Origin: Komagataeibacter medellinensis NBRC 3288
Lineage (GTDB): Bacteria > Pseudomonadota > Alphaproteobacteria > Acetobacterales > Acetobacteraceae
Direction: 5' to 3'
DNA length: 64,000 nt
Assembly (NCBI RefSeq): GCF_000182745.2
Contig: NC_016027.1
Location: forward strand, 2,703,001 to 2,767,000
The notes below the pieces were generated by a model. The model was not told the origin of the DNA. It saw only the letters and a list, made by a program, of their open reading frames with translations, and made no database searches. This document shows positions 37,561-46,391 of this stretch, one piece after another; position 1 is the stretch's first letter; the number at the start of each line of letters is the position of its first letter. A program made the translations under genes and the position numbers.

Positions 37561-38936
37561 TGCTGTTTGCCTCCCAGCCTTTTCTTCTGGTGTTCCTGCC
37601 AGTGGTGCTGGGGCTTTATTATGCCGTGGCCGCAAGCCGGGCGGCGCGGCAGGGTGTGGTCATCGGTGCATCCCTTGTCTTTTACGGGCTGTGGGACTGG
37701 CGGTTTGTGCCCTTCCTGCTTGGTCTGACCGGCTTCAACCAGCTGGTGGCCATGGCATGGGGGCGCACGCGTTGGCGTGGCTGGCTGTGGAGCGGTGTCT
37801 GGTGCAACCTGGGGGTCCTGTTCGGTTTCAAATACATGGATTGGCTGGTGGGGGTGGTCTTTCAGGTGCTGGGGCGGGTGCATACGCCGTGGCCTGTCAT
37901 CCTGCCGCTCGGGCTGTCGTTTTTCGTGTTCCAGAAAATCTCTTACCTTGTCGACCTGGGGCGCGGGCAGGCACGGGTTTACCGTCTGGCGGACTTTGTG
38001 GAATTCGTGACGTTCTTTCCCCAACTTGTGGCCGGGCCTATCGTGCGACACAACGAACTGATCCCGCAATTCGATGCCAGCCCGCGCAATGGCCACATGT
38101 GGGCTAACCTTGGGCAGGGTGGCCTGCTGGTATTGGTGGGGCTGGGCAAGAAGGCAGGACTGGCGGATACGCTGGGCGATGTGTGCACGCCGGTGTTCGC
38201 CGCGGCAGCCAGCGGCCATGCGCCAGGACTGGGGGCGGCATGGCTGGCGGCAGTGGCCTACATGCTGCAGATCTATTTCGATTTTTCCGGTTATTCGGAC
38301 ATGGCCATCGGCATGGCGCTGATGATGGGCATCCGCCTGCCGTTCAATTTCAATGCGCCCTACAGGGCGGTTTCGGTGCGTGATTTCTGGCGGCGGTGGC
38401 ATATGACCCTGTCACGCTTCCTGCGCGATTACCTCTACATCCCGCTGGGTGGCAACCGCTGCAAGCCTGCTCGCCAGGTATGCAATGTGATGGTGACCAT
38501 GGCCCTTGCAGGCGTGTGGCATGGGGCAGGGTGGACGTTCGTGCTGTGGGGCCTGCTGCATGGCGCGGCACTGGCGGTGGCGCATGCGTGGGAGCGGGCG
38601 GGTATGTCCATGCATCGCCTTGCGGGACAGGCACTGACCCTGCTGTTCGTGCTGCTGACATGGGTTGTGTTCCGTGCCGGCAGCCTGCCTGTAGCAGGCA
38701 GGGTGCTGGCGGGCATGACTGGCGCGCACGGCATGGGCCTCGCTCCGGCCAGGCATCCGCTGGTGCTGGCGCTGGCCGCCGTGATGGCGTTGGTGGGGCC
38801 TGCGTCGCAGCAGGTGGTGCTGGAACATATACGGCCTACGCCATGGTTGGCGGTGGGGGCGGGCGTGGCCTTCGTGCTGCTGATATTCCTGATCGGAGGC
38901 CGCCCGCCAGAGCCGTTCATCTACTTTCAGTTCTGA
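37560..38936 (+). CDS. MBOAT O-acyltransferase (AlgI-like)
   Basis: 458 aa inner-membrane protein with about ten hydrophobic segments. AlgI-type motifs are ILPLGLSFFVFQKISYLVD, FPQLVAGPIVRHNEL, YFDFSGYSDMAIG, FNFNAPYRAVSVRDFWRRWHMTLSRFLRDYLYIPLGGNR and GVWHGAGWTFVLWG, with the catalytic His321. It would transfer an acyl, probably acetyl, group across the membrane to an exopolysaccharide, cell-wall or other periplasmic acceptor. The usual AlgJ/AlgX/PatB-type partner is not next to it. Coupled to the YhiN-like gene by TGATG and followed by a repeat copy. Confidence 0.9.
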   Translation: MLFASQPFLLVFLPVVLGLYYAVAASRAARQGVVIGASLVFYGLWDWRFVPFLLGLTGFNQLVAMAWGRTRWRGWLWSGVWCNLGVLFGFKYMDWLVGVVFQVLGRVHTPWPVILPLGLSFFVFQKISYLVDLGRGQARVYRLADFVEFVTFFPQLVAGPIVRHNELIPQFDASPRNGHMWANLGQGGLLVLVGLGKKAGLADTLGDVCTPVFAAAASGHAPGLGAAWLAAVAYMLQIYFDFSGYSDMAIGMALMMGIRLPFNFNAPYRAVSVRDFWRRWHMTLSRFLRDYLYIPLGGNRCKPARQVCNVMVTMALAGVWHGAGWTFVLWGLLHGAALAVAHAWERAGMSMHRLAGQALTLLFVLLTWVVFRAGSLPVAGRVLAGMTGAHGMGLAPARHPLVLALAAVMALVGPASQQVVLEHIRPTPWLAVGAGVAFVLLIFLIGGRPPEPFIYFQF

Positions 38937-38958
38937 CAAGTCACTGACAGGAAATAAT

Positions 38959-39022
38959 AAAAGTTTTTGGGTGCCGCCTTTTTTCAGAAAAGTAGTGGCT
39001 TCCGGGCTTTCCGTGACAGTTA
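38959..39022 (+). repeat. Dispersed palindromic element, copy 5 (right end decayed)
   Basis: AAAGTTTTTGGGTGCCGCC and the T/A loop match copy 6 exactly over the left end; the first stem is decayed (AGTAGTGGC) and the second hairpin is reduced to CCGGGCTTTCCG. The right terminal repeat is lost. This is the one copy between tandem rather than convergent genes (MBOAT and rarA). Confidence 0.7.
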
Positions 39023-39187
39023 TTCCTTCAAAACCCAGTCCTGACCCGCAGCATGTTCCCCGTGGTATTGCAGGCGTGTGGCGGTGTTACAGCGTGTATT
39101 GTACCCACAGGACTGGTATTGGGATGTGATATATCCCACCTAGAATGATTGGTCCCACATGGGGCTGCATGGCACAGGCAGGAGCAC

Positions 39188-40576
39188 ATGGCAGGCAGGC
39201 GCGACAGCATGGATAATGGCCCGGCAGACCTGTTTGGCGCGCCGCCCCTACAGCAGGCAGAACGGGGGCCGATGCCCTTTCCCGCCTCTTCCCACGCCGC
39301 ACCGGCGCGCACCCAGCCGCTGGCCGACCGCCTGCGCCCGGCCACGCTTGATGACGTGGTGGGGCAGGACCACCTGCTTGGGCCTAATGGCAGCCTGCGG
39401 CAGATGCTTGCACGCGGTTCGCTGGCCAGCCTGATTCTGTGGGGCGGTCCGGGTGTGGGCAAGACCACCATCGCCCGCCTGCTGGCCAATGCGGCAGGGC
39501 TGCGTTTTGTCCAGCTTTCGGCCGTGTTTTCCGGCGTGGCTGACCTCAAGCGCGCGTTCGAGGATGCACGGCGCACCAGTGCCAGTGGTGGCGGGACGCT
39601 CCTGTTCGTTGATGAAATCCACCGCTTCAACCGCGCGCAGCAGGATGGTTTCCTGCCGGTGGTGGAAGATGGCACTGTGGTGCTTGTGGGCGCCACGACG
39701 GAAAACCCGTCCTTTGCGCTGAACAGTGCGTTGCTGTCGCGCTGTCAGGTTCTGGTATTGCACCGGCTGGATGACGCGGCGATGGAAAAACTGCTGGAAC
39801 GCGCCGAAACCACGACCGGCACGCCCCTGCCGCTTACACCCGAAGCCCGCGCCACCCTGCGCGCCATGGCAGACGGCGATGGGCGTTACCTGCTCAACAT
39901 GGTCGAGCAGCTTCTGGCCCTGCCACCGCAGAAGGCTCCGCTGGACCCTGCCCGCCTGTCCACCCTGCTGGCCCGACGCGCGGCGTTGTATGACAAGGAC
40001 CGGGAGGAGCATTACAACCTGATCTCCGCGCTGCATAAATCCATGCGTGGCTCGGACCCGGACGCGGCGCTGTACTGGTTTGCCCGTATGCTCGAAGGTG
40101 GTGAGGACCCGCGTTACATCGCCCGCAGGTTAACCCGCTTCGCTGCCGAGGACGTGGGCATGGCTGACCCCCACGCCCTGCCGCTGGCGGTGGCGGCGTG
40201 GGAAACGTTCGAGCGCCTGGGCTCGCCCGAAGGCGAACTGGCCCTGGCGCAGCTTGTGGTGCATCTGGCCACCGCCCCCAAATCCAATGCGGTGTACAAG
40301 GGTTACAACATGGCCCGCAAGGCCGCCCGCGCCACCGGCAGCCTGATGCCACCGGCCCATATCCTCAATGCGCCCACCACGCTCATGAAGGATATTGGCT
40401 ACGGCAAGGGTTATGAATACGACCATGATGCGCAGGGCGGCATATCGGGTCAGAACTACTTCCCCGATGGCATGCGCCGTCCCAAATTGTACCAGCCCAC
40501 CGATCGCGGATATGAACGTGAAGTGGCGCGACGACTGGACAGTTGGAACAGAGTGCGCGAAAGCCGTGGGTCATGA
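39188..40576 (+). CDS. rarA: Replication-associated recombination protein A (MgsA/RarA)
   Basis: 462 aa AAA+ ATPase acting at stalled replication forks, related to clamp loaders and human WRNIP1. N-terminal DLFGAPP, then PLADRLRPATLDDVVGQDHLLG, Walker A GGPGVGKTT, Walker B LLFVDEIHRFNRAQQD, sensor 1 GATTENPSF and the C-terminal tetramerisation domain (YDKDREEHYNLISALHKSMRGSDPDAALYWFARMLEGGEDP). ATG 39188 has GGAG only three bases upstream; ATG 39209 is an alternative. The stop overlaps the pseudouridine synthase ATG. Confidence 0.95.
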   Translation: MAGRRDSMDNGPADLFGAPPLQQAERGPMPFPASSHAAPARTQPLADRLRPATLDDVVGQDHLLGPNGSLRQMLARGSLASLILWGGPGVGKTTIARLLANAAGLRFVQLSAVFSGVADLKRAFEDARRTSASGGGTLLFVDEIHRFNRAQQDGFLPVVEDGTVVLVGATTENPSFALNSALLSRCQVLVLHRLDDAAMEKLLERAETTTGTPLPLTPEARATLRAMADGDGRYLLNMVEQLLALPPQKAPLDPARLSTLLARRAALYDKDREEHYNLISALHKSMRGSDPDAALYWFARMLEGGEDPRYIARRLTRFAAEDVGMADPHALPLAVAAWETFERLGSPEGELALAQLVVHLATAPKSNAVYKGYNMARKAARATGSLMPPAHILNAPTTLMKDIGYGKGYEYDHDAQGGISGQNYFPDGMRRPKLYQPTDRGYEREVARRLDSWNRVRESRGS

Positions 40577-41550
40577 GTGTCGTTACCCTTACCGTCAGCG
40601 ATGACGAAGCCGATATCCGCCTCGACCGCTGGTTCCGCAGGCATTATCCCCACCTTACGCAGGGCGCGCTGCAAAAGCTGTGCCGCACGGGGCAGGTGCG
40701 CGTGGATGGCAGGCGCGCCACCGCCGCCACCCGCCTTGAGCCGGGGCAGGCGGTGCGCGTGCCGCCCATACCCAATGCGAACCGCCCCCCGCCACTGGCA
40801 GTCAGGCCGCTGGATGAGCGGCAGGTGCGCGAGATCAATAAAATGGTCATCTATCGCGATGACCATGTGATCGTGCTCAACAAGCCTGCGGGCATCGCGG
40901 TGCAGGGTGGGCCGGGCATCACGCACCATATCGACGCGTTGCTTGATGGCCTGCGCGAAAACCCCGATGACCCGCGGCCGCGTCTGGTCCACCGCATTGA
41001 CCGCGATACGTCCGGCCTGTTGCTGGTGGCCCGCACGCCCGGCGTCGCGGCGAAGCTTGCGGCAGCCTTCCGTGGGCGTGACGTGCACAAGGTGTACTGG
41101 GCGGTTGTTGTGGGCCGACCCAGCCCGGCCACGGGCATCATCGACCAGCCACTGACCAAGCTGGGTGCCGGGGCCGGCGCCATCAGCGTAGTTGCCGAAC
41201 GGGGCGACCCCGATGCGGTGCATGCCCTGTCGGAATACGAGGTGCTGGACGCGGCGGCACGCAAGATGTCATGGCTGGCGCTTTCGCCCCTGACCGGGCG
41301 CACCCATCAGTTGCGCGTGCATTGCGAGGCACTGGGCAACCCCATTCTGGGGGACCCCAAATACGGTGGCGACGCCGCCCACGTGGCAGGCTTTGCCGAC
41401 CGGCTGCACTTGCATGCCCGCAGGCTGGAACTGCCGCACCCCGCAGGTGGCACGTTGGTGGTGGAAGCCGATCTTTCGCCCCACATGCGTGAGACCTTCC
41501 GCCAGATCGGCTTTGACACACCCGCAGCCCAAGCCCCCCGCCGCAGCTAG
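40573..41550 (+). CDS. rluC: RluC-type 23S rRNA pseudouridine synthase
   Basis: 325 aa. N-terminal S4 RNA-binding domain (IRLDRWFRRHYPHLTQGALQKLCRTGQVRVDGRRA), then the RluA-family catalytic core with NKPAGIAVQGG, catalytic Asp145 in HRIDRDTSG, and GRTHQLRVHCEALGNPILGDPKYGG. Presumed to modify 23S rRNA uridines; assignment to RluC rather than another RluA-family member rests on the S4 domain and overall pattern. ATG overlaps the rarA stop. Confidence 0.88.
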   Translation: MSVVTLTVSDDEADIRLDRWFRRHYPHLTQGALQKLCRTGQVRVDGRRATAATRLEPGQAVRVPPIPNANRPPPLAVRPLDERQVREINKMVIYRDDHVIVLNKPAGIAVQGGPGITHHIDALLDGLRENPDDPRPRLVHRIDRDTSGLLLVARTPGVAAKLAAAFRGRDVHKVYWAVVVGRPSPATGIIDQPLTKLGAGAGAISVVAERGDPDAVHALSEYEVLDAAARKMSWLALSPLTGRTHQLRVHCEALGNPILGDPKYGGDAAHVAGFADRLHLHARRLELPHPAGGTLVVEADLSPHMRETFRQIGFDTPAAQAPRRS

Positions 41551-41585
41551 GGAACGGCAGCCAATGCTACAGGACAGGAACTGAT

Positions 41586-44075
41586 ATGGCACAGAACGGA
41601 AATGCACGGCGGATACTGCTCGGGTCCGTTGCCGCACTTGTGGTGGTGGCAGGTGCAGGCGGGCTTGCGGTCCGCTCCATGCTTGACCCTGACAGCCTGC
41701 GCACCAGGGTCATTGCCGCAATAGAAAAGCAGACCGGTCGCCAGGCGCGGCTAGGTGCGCTGGAGGTCCATATCCTGCCCAGCCCGTCGCTATCCGTGCG
41801 CGATGTGGGGCTGTCGGACATGGCCGGTGGCGCCTATGCCGACATGCTGACGGCGGACCAGTTGCAGGCCAGCATTGGCGTGATGGGGCTGCTGCACCAC
41901 GAACTGCGGCTTGATGGTGTGCGCCTGACCCATCCCGTGCTGCACCTTGAGCGCACGGAGGCGGGCGAGGCCAACTGGCGCCTTGCCCCCGCCGGCGCGC
42001 AGGCCACGGCAAAGCCGGATGCGACGACCAGGCAGGCGGCATCCGACTGGAAGGTGCAGGTGGGCAGCGTGCGCGTAAGCAATGCCGACCTGGACTGGGA
42101 TGATCGCCTCTCGGGCAGCAGGGGCAAGGTGGTGCTGGACCATGTCAACCTCGCGGGGGTGGATGGAGCACAGCCGCAGCTTGACGTGGCGGGCCATAAT
42201 GATGGCGGCAGCTTTACACTTACGGGCCATACCGGGGCGATCAATCTCGCATCCACCGCGCGCAGCGGCTGGCCGGTGGCGCTCAAGGCCGCGTTCGTGT
42301 CTGGCGGGCAGCCGGTCGGACAGCTTGCGGTGGATGGCACCGTGGCCGACCTGGACCACATGAAAGGCTACAATATCAAGCTGGATGGCAACGTGGCCAG
42401 CCTGAAAGCCGTGGAGTCGCTGCTGCCGGGCCGCAGCCTGCCCGATGTGCGTCGCCTGTCGTTCAGGGCAAACGTGGTGGATGGCAGCGCCGCAGGCAGT
42501 GCGGGCAGCACCCCGCTGCTGAACAGCGTACACCTTGATACCGGTGCGGTGGATGCGGGGGCATACCTGTCAGGCCTGACATTGCAGGGACTTTCGATCG
42601 ACGCGCCGGGGCCGAAGGATGCGGTGAGCATCCGCAGTCAGGGCCAGTGGCAGGGGCAGGCGCTTAAACTGTCTGGCACACTGGGTTCGCTCCAGCAGAT
42701 GGATGCGGCCGTGATGTCCCATCTGGCTGACCCGCTGCCGCTCTCGCTTGACCTGTCGGGTGATCCGGGTTCGCTGCGGGTGGCGGGCACGCTGGGTGGT
42801 GGTCACGCGGTAGTGAATATCGATGCCGCCGCCAGCACGCTGGCGCTTCCCGGTGGCGGGGTCATCGACCATCTTGCCGCCTCGACCCATCTGGTCAGCG
42901 AGGATAATGGCGCGCATTTCCAACTGTCGGACATTATGGTCAAGAGCACGCAGGTCTCGCTTACGGGGTCGCTGGATCTGTCCATGCATGGCGGCACTGG
43001 CGGCGTACCGCTGGCCAGTGGCGCGCTTGCGGCAAGCTGGCTGAATGTTGATGCCCTGATGGGCAGCGCGACCGGAACCAAGGCCGATGCGAAAAGCGTG
43101 AGCGCCCCCCCACAGCCTGCTACCAGTGATGACAGCCTGCCCTTCGACCGCTTGCGCAAGATGGATGCCGACCTGCGTCTGAGCGCCGATCAGATGGAAT
43201 TCGAGGGTGATGAATACCACAACGCCCTGACCCATGTCAGCCTGCGTGGCGGTCGGCTTGTGGTGGACCCGCTGCAGGCGCAGGGCACGGGGCGTAGCGT
43301 GTCTGGCCAGTTCGTGGTGGATGCATCGGGCAGCGTGCCCACCGTTTCGGGCACGATCGGCACGCTGGTGCTGCCGGCCGCGTGGGTGGAAAGCCGCGCC
43401 GGGCTGTCCAGTCTGGTGCAGGGTGCCCTGCAGGTTGTTGGTACGGTCCATACGCAGGGCAGTACCCGCACCGAACTGCGTAACGGCATGACCGGGCATA
43501 TGGGTGTGTCTATGGTCAATGGCACCATCAGTGGTGGTGCGCTGGGTGAAATGCTGGGTGATGCGGCGCGTGGCACGCTGGGTTCCGGCCCCATCCCGCT
43601 GCGTTGCTTTGGCATTCACATGAGCATGGCGAACGGGCAGGCCAATGTGGATACCATCGGCATGCAGACCAGTGCGCTGACGGTAACCGGCCACGGCACC
43701 GTGGGTATGGTCTCGCAGGCGCTGGATCTGCGCCTTGTGCCGCAGGTCATGATCAGCGGTACCGGGGCCAGCGTACCGCTGCGCGTAGGCGGCACGCTGA
43801 CGGCACCCCGGCCCAAGATGGATGCGGGGTCTGACGGGCGCTATGCCATCGGGCTGCTGCTGGGGGGGGCATCCAGCAACACCGTGGCCGATCCATGCCC
43901 GGCGGCGTTGAAGGCAGCGCGTGAGGGGCAGGCTGGCCCGCCGCCCGCTGCCGCCGCCCCGCCGGCGGAGGGTGGCAGGAATGCGGATGTCAACAAGCTG
44001 GTGGAAAAGGCCAGGGCCTCCCCTGACGTGAAGAAGGTTGGCAACCTGCTCAAGGGGCTGGGGATCCTGAAATGA
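41586..44075 (+). CDS. AsmA-family protein
   Basis: 829 aa. One N-terminal membrane anchor (ILLGSVAALVVVAGAGGLAV), then a very long periplasmic beta-rich body. The chorein-like N-terminal AsmA motif is seen in IEKQTGRQARLGALEVHILPSPSLSVRDVGLSDM, and the conserved C-terminal AsmA segment in GMTGHMGVSMVNGTISG and MANGQANVDTIGMQTSALTVTGHGTVGMVSQALDLRLVP. AsmA-like proteins are linked to phospholipid transport and outer-membrane assembly. A Pro/Ala-rich stretch precedes the C-terminal helix. Its stop overlaps the ATP12 start. Confidence 0.88.
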   Translation: MAQNGNARRILLGSVAALVVVAGAGGLAVRSMLDPDSLRTRVIAAIEKQTGRQARLGALEVHILPSPSLSVRDVGLSDMAGGAYADMLTADQLQASIGVMGLLHHELRLDGVRLTHPVLHLERTEAGEANWRLAPAGAQATAKPDATTRQAASDWKVQVGSVRVSNADLDWDDRLSGSRGKVVLDHVNLAGVDGAQPQLDVAGHNDGGSFTLTGHTGAINLASTARSGWPVALKAAFVSGGQPVGQLAVDGTVADLDHMKGYNIKLDGNVASLKAVESLLPGRSLPDVRRLSFRANVVDGSAAGSAGSTPLLNSVHLDTGAVDAGAYLSGLTLQGLSIDAPGPKDAVSIRSQGQWQGQALKLSGTLGSLQQMDAAVMSHLADPLPLSLDLSGDPGSLRVAGTLGGGHAVVNIDAAASTLALPGGGVIDHLAASTHLVSEDNGAHFQLSDIMVKSTQVSLTGSLDLSMHGGTGGVPLASGALAASWLNVDALMGSATGTKADAKSVSAPPQPATSDDSLPFDRLRKMDADLRLSADQMEFEGDEYHNALTHVSLRGGRLVVDPLQAQGTGRSVSGQFVVDASGSVPTVSGTIGTLVLPAAWVESRAGLSSLVQGALQVVGTVHTQGSTRTELRNGMTGHMGVSMVNGTISGGALGEMLGDAARGTLGSGPIPLRCFGIHMSMANGQANVDTIGMQTSALTVTGHGTVGMVSQALDLRLVPQVMISGTGASVPLRVGGTLTAPRPKMDAGSDGRYAIGLLLGGASSNTVADPCPAALKAAREGQAGPPPAAAAPPAEGGRNADVNKLVEKARASPDVKKVGNLLKGLGILK

Positions 44076-44836
44076 TGAAGGACGGCGTACGCCCCCCCAG
44101 CCCCCAGGTGCCCGCGCGGCGCAGACGCTTCTGGGCGCAGGCATGTATCGCCGCCGTGGCGGAAGGCGGTTTTACCGTGGAGCTCGATGGCCGTGGCATT
44201 CGTCTGCCTGGCGGTGCGGCACTTGTGGTGCAATCTGAAGCGCTGGCCAGTGCGATTGCAGGGGAATGGGCAGCGGCGGGTGGAGAAAAGGGCGGGCATT
44301 TCACCCCCGATGACCTGCCCATGACCCGTATTGCCGGTACCATGATCGAGCGCGTGGCCCCGGACCCGATGGCACAGGTGGCGGCCCTTTTGCAGTATGT
44401 GGATGGGGAACTGCTGTGCTACCGCGCCGACTATCCCGCTCAACTCTGTGCGCGCCAGCATGAACTGTGGGACCCGCAATTAGCATGGCTGCGCGCGCGC
44501 CATGGTATCGACATGACGGTCACGACGGGCATCATGCCGCTTGTGCAAGCGGAAGGGGTGCATGCGGCATGGCGTACCCTTGTCGCCGCGCAGGATAACG
44601 CAACCCTCGCGGCACTGGGTGTTATGGTGCCCGCGATGAAAAGCATCGTGTTGGGGCTTGCGGTGGTGACCGGCGCGCTATCGGCTGCAAAGGCTGCCGA
44701 TATTGCCACGGTGGATGAACGCACCCAGATGGATATATGGGGCCATGATGCCAAGCAGGTTGAACTGCTGGCGGCGCTAGCGGCGGAAGTGGCGGATGCC
44801 GATCGTTTCGTGCAGCTGTGCCATGAGGCAAAATGA
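44072..44836 (+). CDS. ATP12-family F1-ATPase assembly chaperone
   Basis: 254 aa. The mitochondrial and alphaproteobacterial ATP12 family helps fold or assemble the F1 alpha subunit. Typical segments are RRRRFWAQACIAAVAEGGFTVELDGR, AIAGEWAAAG, MTRIAGTMIERV, LLQYVDGELLCYRADYPAQLCARQHELWDPQLAWLRARHG and KSIVLGLAVVTGALSAAKAA. ATG 44072 overlaps the asmA-like stop (ATGA). End of the rarA-rluC-asmA-ATP12 unit; a full repeat copy follows. Confidence 0.92.
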   Translation: MMKDGVRPPSPQVPARRRRFWAQACIAAVAEGGFTVELDGRGIRLPGGAALVVQSEALASAIAGEWAAAGGEKGGHFTPDDLPMTRIAGTMIERVAPDPMAQVAALLQYVDGELLCYRADYPAQLCARQHELWDPQLAWLRARHGIDMTVTTGIMPLVQAEGVHAAWRTLVAAQDNATLAALGVMVPAMKSIVLGLAVVTGALSAAKAADIATVDERTQMDIWGHDAKQVELLAALAAEVADADRFVQLCHEAK

Positions 44837-44847
44837 TGAACTGAACA

Positions 44848-44926
44848 GAAGTTTTTGGGTGCCGCCTTTTTTCAAAAAGGCGGCGTTCCTTAAAGCTTTT
44901 TGGGAAAAAGCTTCACCAAAAACTTC
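44848..44926 (+). repeat. Dispersed palindromic element, copy 6 (best-preserved reference copy)
   Basis: 79 bp. Terminal inverted repeats GAAGTTTTTGGGTG and CACCAAAAACTTC. First hairpin GCCGCCTTTTT / AAAAAGGCGGC, linker GTTCCTT, second hairpin AAAGCTTTTT / AAAAAGCTTC. No coding capacity. Between convergent ATP12 and ispDF, directly before a separate intrinsic terminator. The other seven copies are defined by comparison with it. Confidence 0.92.
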
Positions 44927-44942
44927 TTTCAGTCTTCTGAAT

Positions 44943-44980
44943 ACAAAAACGGCCCGGTATCACACCGGGCCGTTTTTTGT
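44943..44980. terminator. Bidirectional intrinsic terminator between ATP12 and ispDF
   Basis: ACAAAAACGGCCCGGT pairs with ACCGGGCCGTTTTTTGT; T tracts follow the GC stem on both strands. It can end the ATP12 operon (+) and ispDF (-). Confidence 0.92.
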
Positions 44981-44993
44981 GGCGATGCGCCAA

Positions 44994-46184
44994 TCAGGGC
45001 ACCAGAACCGTAGCACTTGCCAGACAGGCTATGCCTTCCTCGCGCCCGGTAAAGCCAAGGCGTTCTGACGTGGTGGCCTTGACCGAGATGCGGTCCACAT
45101 CAACCTTCAGCAGTTCGGCTAGGCGCACGCGCATGGCTTCCGAATGCGGGCCGATCTTGGGGCGTTCACAGATCAGCGTCACATCGGCATTGACCAGCAT
45201 GCCGCCGCGCTGACGAATGCGCTCGCCCGCATGGACCAGGAAGCGCGCGCTGTCAGCATCCTTCCACTCGTTCTGGCTGGGTGGGAAGTGACGGCCAATG
45301 TCGCCTTCCGCCAGTGCACCGTAAATGGCGTCGCATAGCGCATGGATGCCCACATCCGCATCCGAGTGGCCGGCAAGGCCGCGCGTGTGGGGCACATTGA
45401 TGCCGCACATGATCAGGGGCCGGTTCTCGGCAAAGGCATGCACGTCATAGCCCGTGCCGGTGCGCGGCAGCAGGGTCGGGCCGATCAGGCGTTCGAGGCG
45501 CACCAGATCCTCCTTGTAGGTCAGTTTGATGTTGTCTTCCGAACCGGGAACGATGGCAACGTGGTGGCCGGCCTGCTCCAGCAGGGCGGCGTCATCGGTG
45601 GCGTCGGCGGCGGTGGCCCCGCGGTGCAGGTCGCGCAGCAGAGCAAAGCGGAAGCCTTGCGGCGTCTGGGCGCGGAACAGGTCGGTGCGGGGCACGGTAT
45701 TGGTAATGATGCCATCTTTGGCACGCTTGATGGTATCGGCCACCGGCACGGCGGGGATCACGCCCGCGTGCTGTTCCAGTGCCGCGATCACGCCCTGTGT
45801 CACGCTGCCGGGCACGTAGGGGCGCGCGCCGTCATGGATCAGTACCAGTTCGGGCCGCGCGCTTTCGGGCAGGCGGTCAAGGGCGTCCAGCCCGGCGCGC
45901 ACGCTGGCCTGGCGCGTATCGCCACCGGGCACGACCGGCAGGACCGTGCAGCCAGATGGCGTGAAGCCTTCCAGCGCACTGCCCAGCAGGACGGGGTCGC
46001 CCACCGGCTGGATGATGCCCACATGGGGGGCAAGGGCATCCGCCGCATGGCGGATGACGGGCCGTCCGCCCAGCGTGACATACTGCTTGGCGACGGAGGT
46101 CGCGGTCTGGGCGCTGTACCGGCTGCCCTGGCCCGCGGCGAGAAGAATGGCTGCAACACGCATGATGCGGAGCAATGCGGCCAT
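44994..46184 (-). CDS. ispDF: Bifunctional IspD/IspF (MEP isoprenoid pathway)
   Basis: 396 aa fusion of two steps of the MEP pathway. The N-terminal IspD half has [14 protein letters not shown], the KQY motif and [12 protein letters not shown], and makes CDP-methylerythritol. The C-terminal IspF half has [42 protein letters not shown] and [17 protein letters not shown], and makes the cyclodiphosphate. The fusion is common in alphaproteobacteria. ATG 46163 ([11 protein letters not shown]) begins at the usual family start and may be the true one; 46184 adds seven residues. Divergent from dusB. Confidence 0.96.
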   Translation of the reverse strand: MAALLRIMRVAAILLAAGQGSRYSAQTATSVAKQYVTLGGRPVIRHAADALAPHVGIIQPVGDPVLLGSALEGFTPSGCTVLPVVPGGDTRQASVRAGLDALDRLPESARPELVLIHDGARPYVPGSVTQGVIAALEQHAGVIPAVPVADTIKRAKDGIITNTVPRTDLFRAQTPQGFRFALLRDLHRGATAADATDDAALLEQAGHHVAIVPGSEDNIKLTYKEDLVRLERLIGPTLLPRTGTGYDVHAFAENRPLIMCGINVPHTRGLAGHSDADVGIHALCDAIYGALAEGDIGRHFPPSQNEWKDADSARFLVHAGERIRQRGGMLVNADVTLICERPKIGPHSEAMRVRLAELLKVDVDRISVKATTSERLGFTGREEGIACLASATVLVP

Positions 46185-46391
46185 GTGGCCCCCACGTCAA
46201 GCATTCTGCGTGTGGCAGATGGCATACACCTGTGTGGTAAAATGTTGCTCCAATGCACTGAACCTGATTGCACGGGGCGGCAGGAGCGGGTATTCTGCCT
46301 AAATCATAAGCATTATTGTCTTATATTACAGGAGCCGGCATGGTCCCGTGCGCCGCGCGCGCGGCTGGCAGGCCGGCGGGAAACGGGGTTC

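Noticed and set aside
45342-46391. N-terminal extension of the dusB reading frame
   Set aside because: The extra 350 codons are antisense to ispDF and unlike any Dus protein; dusB similarity starts at 46392.
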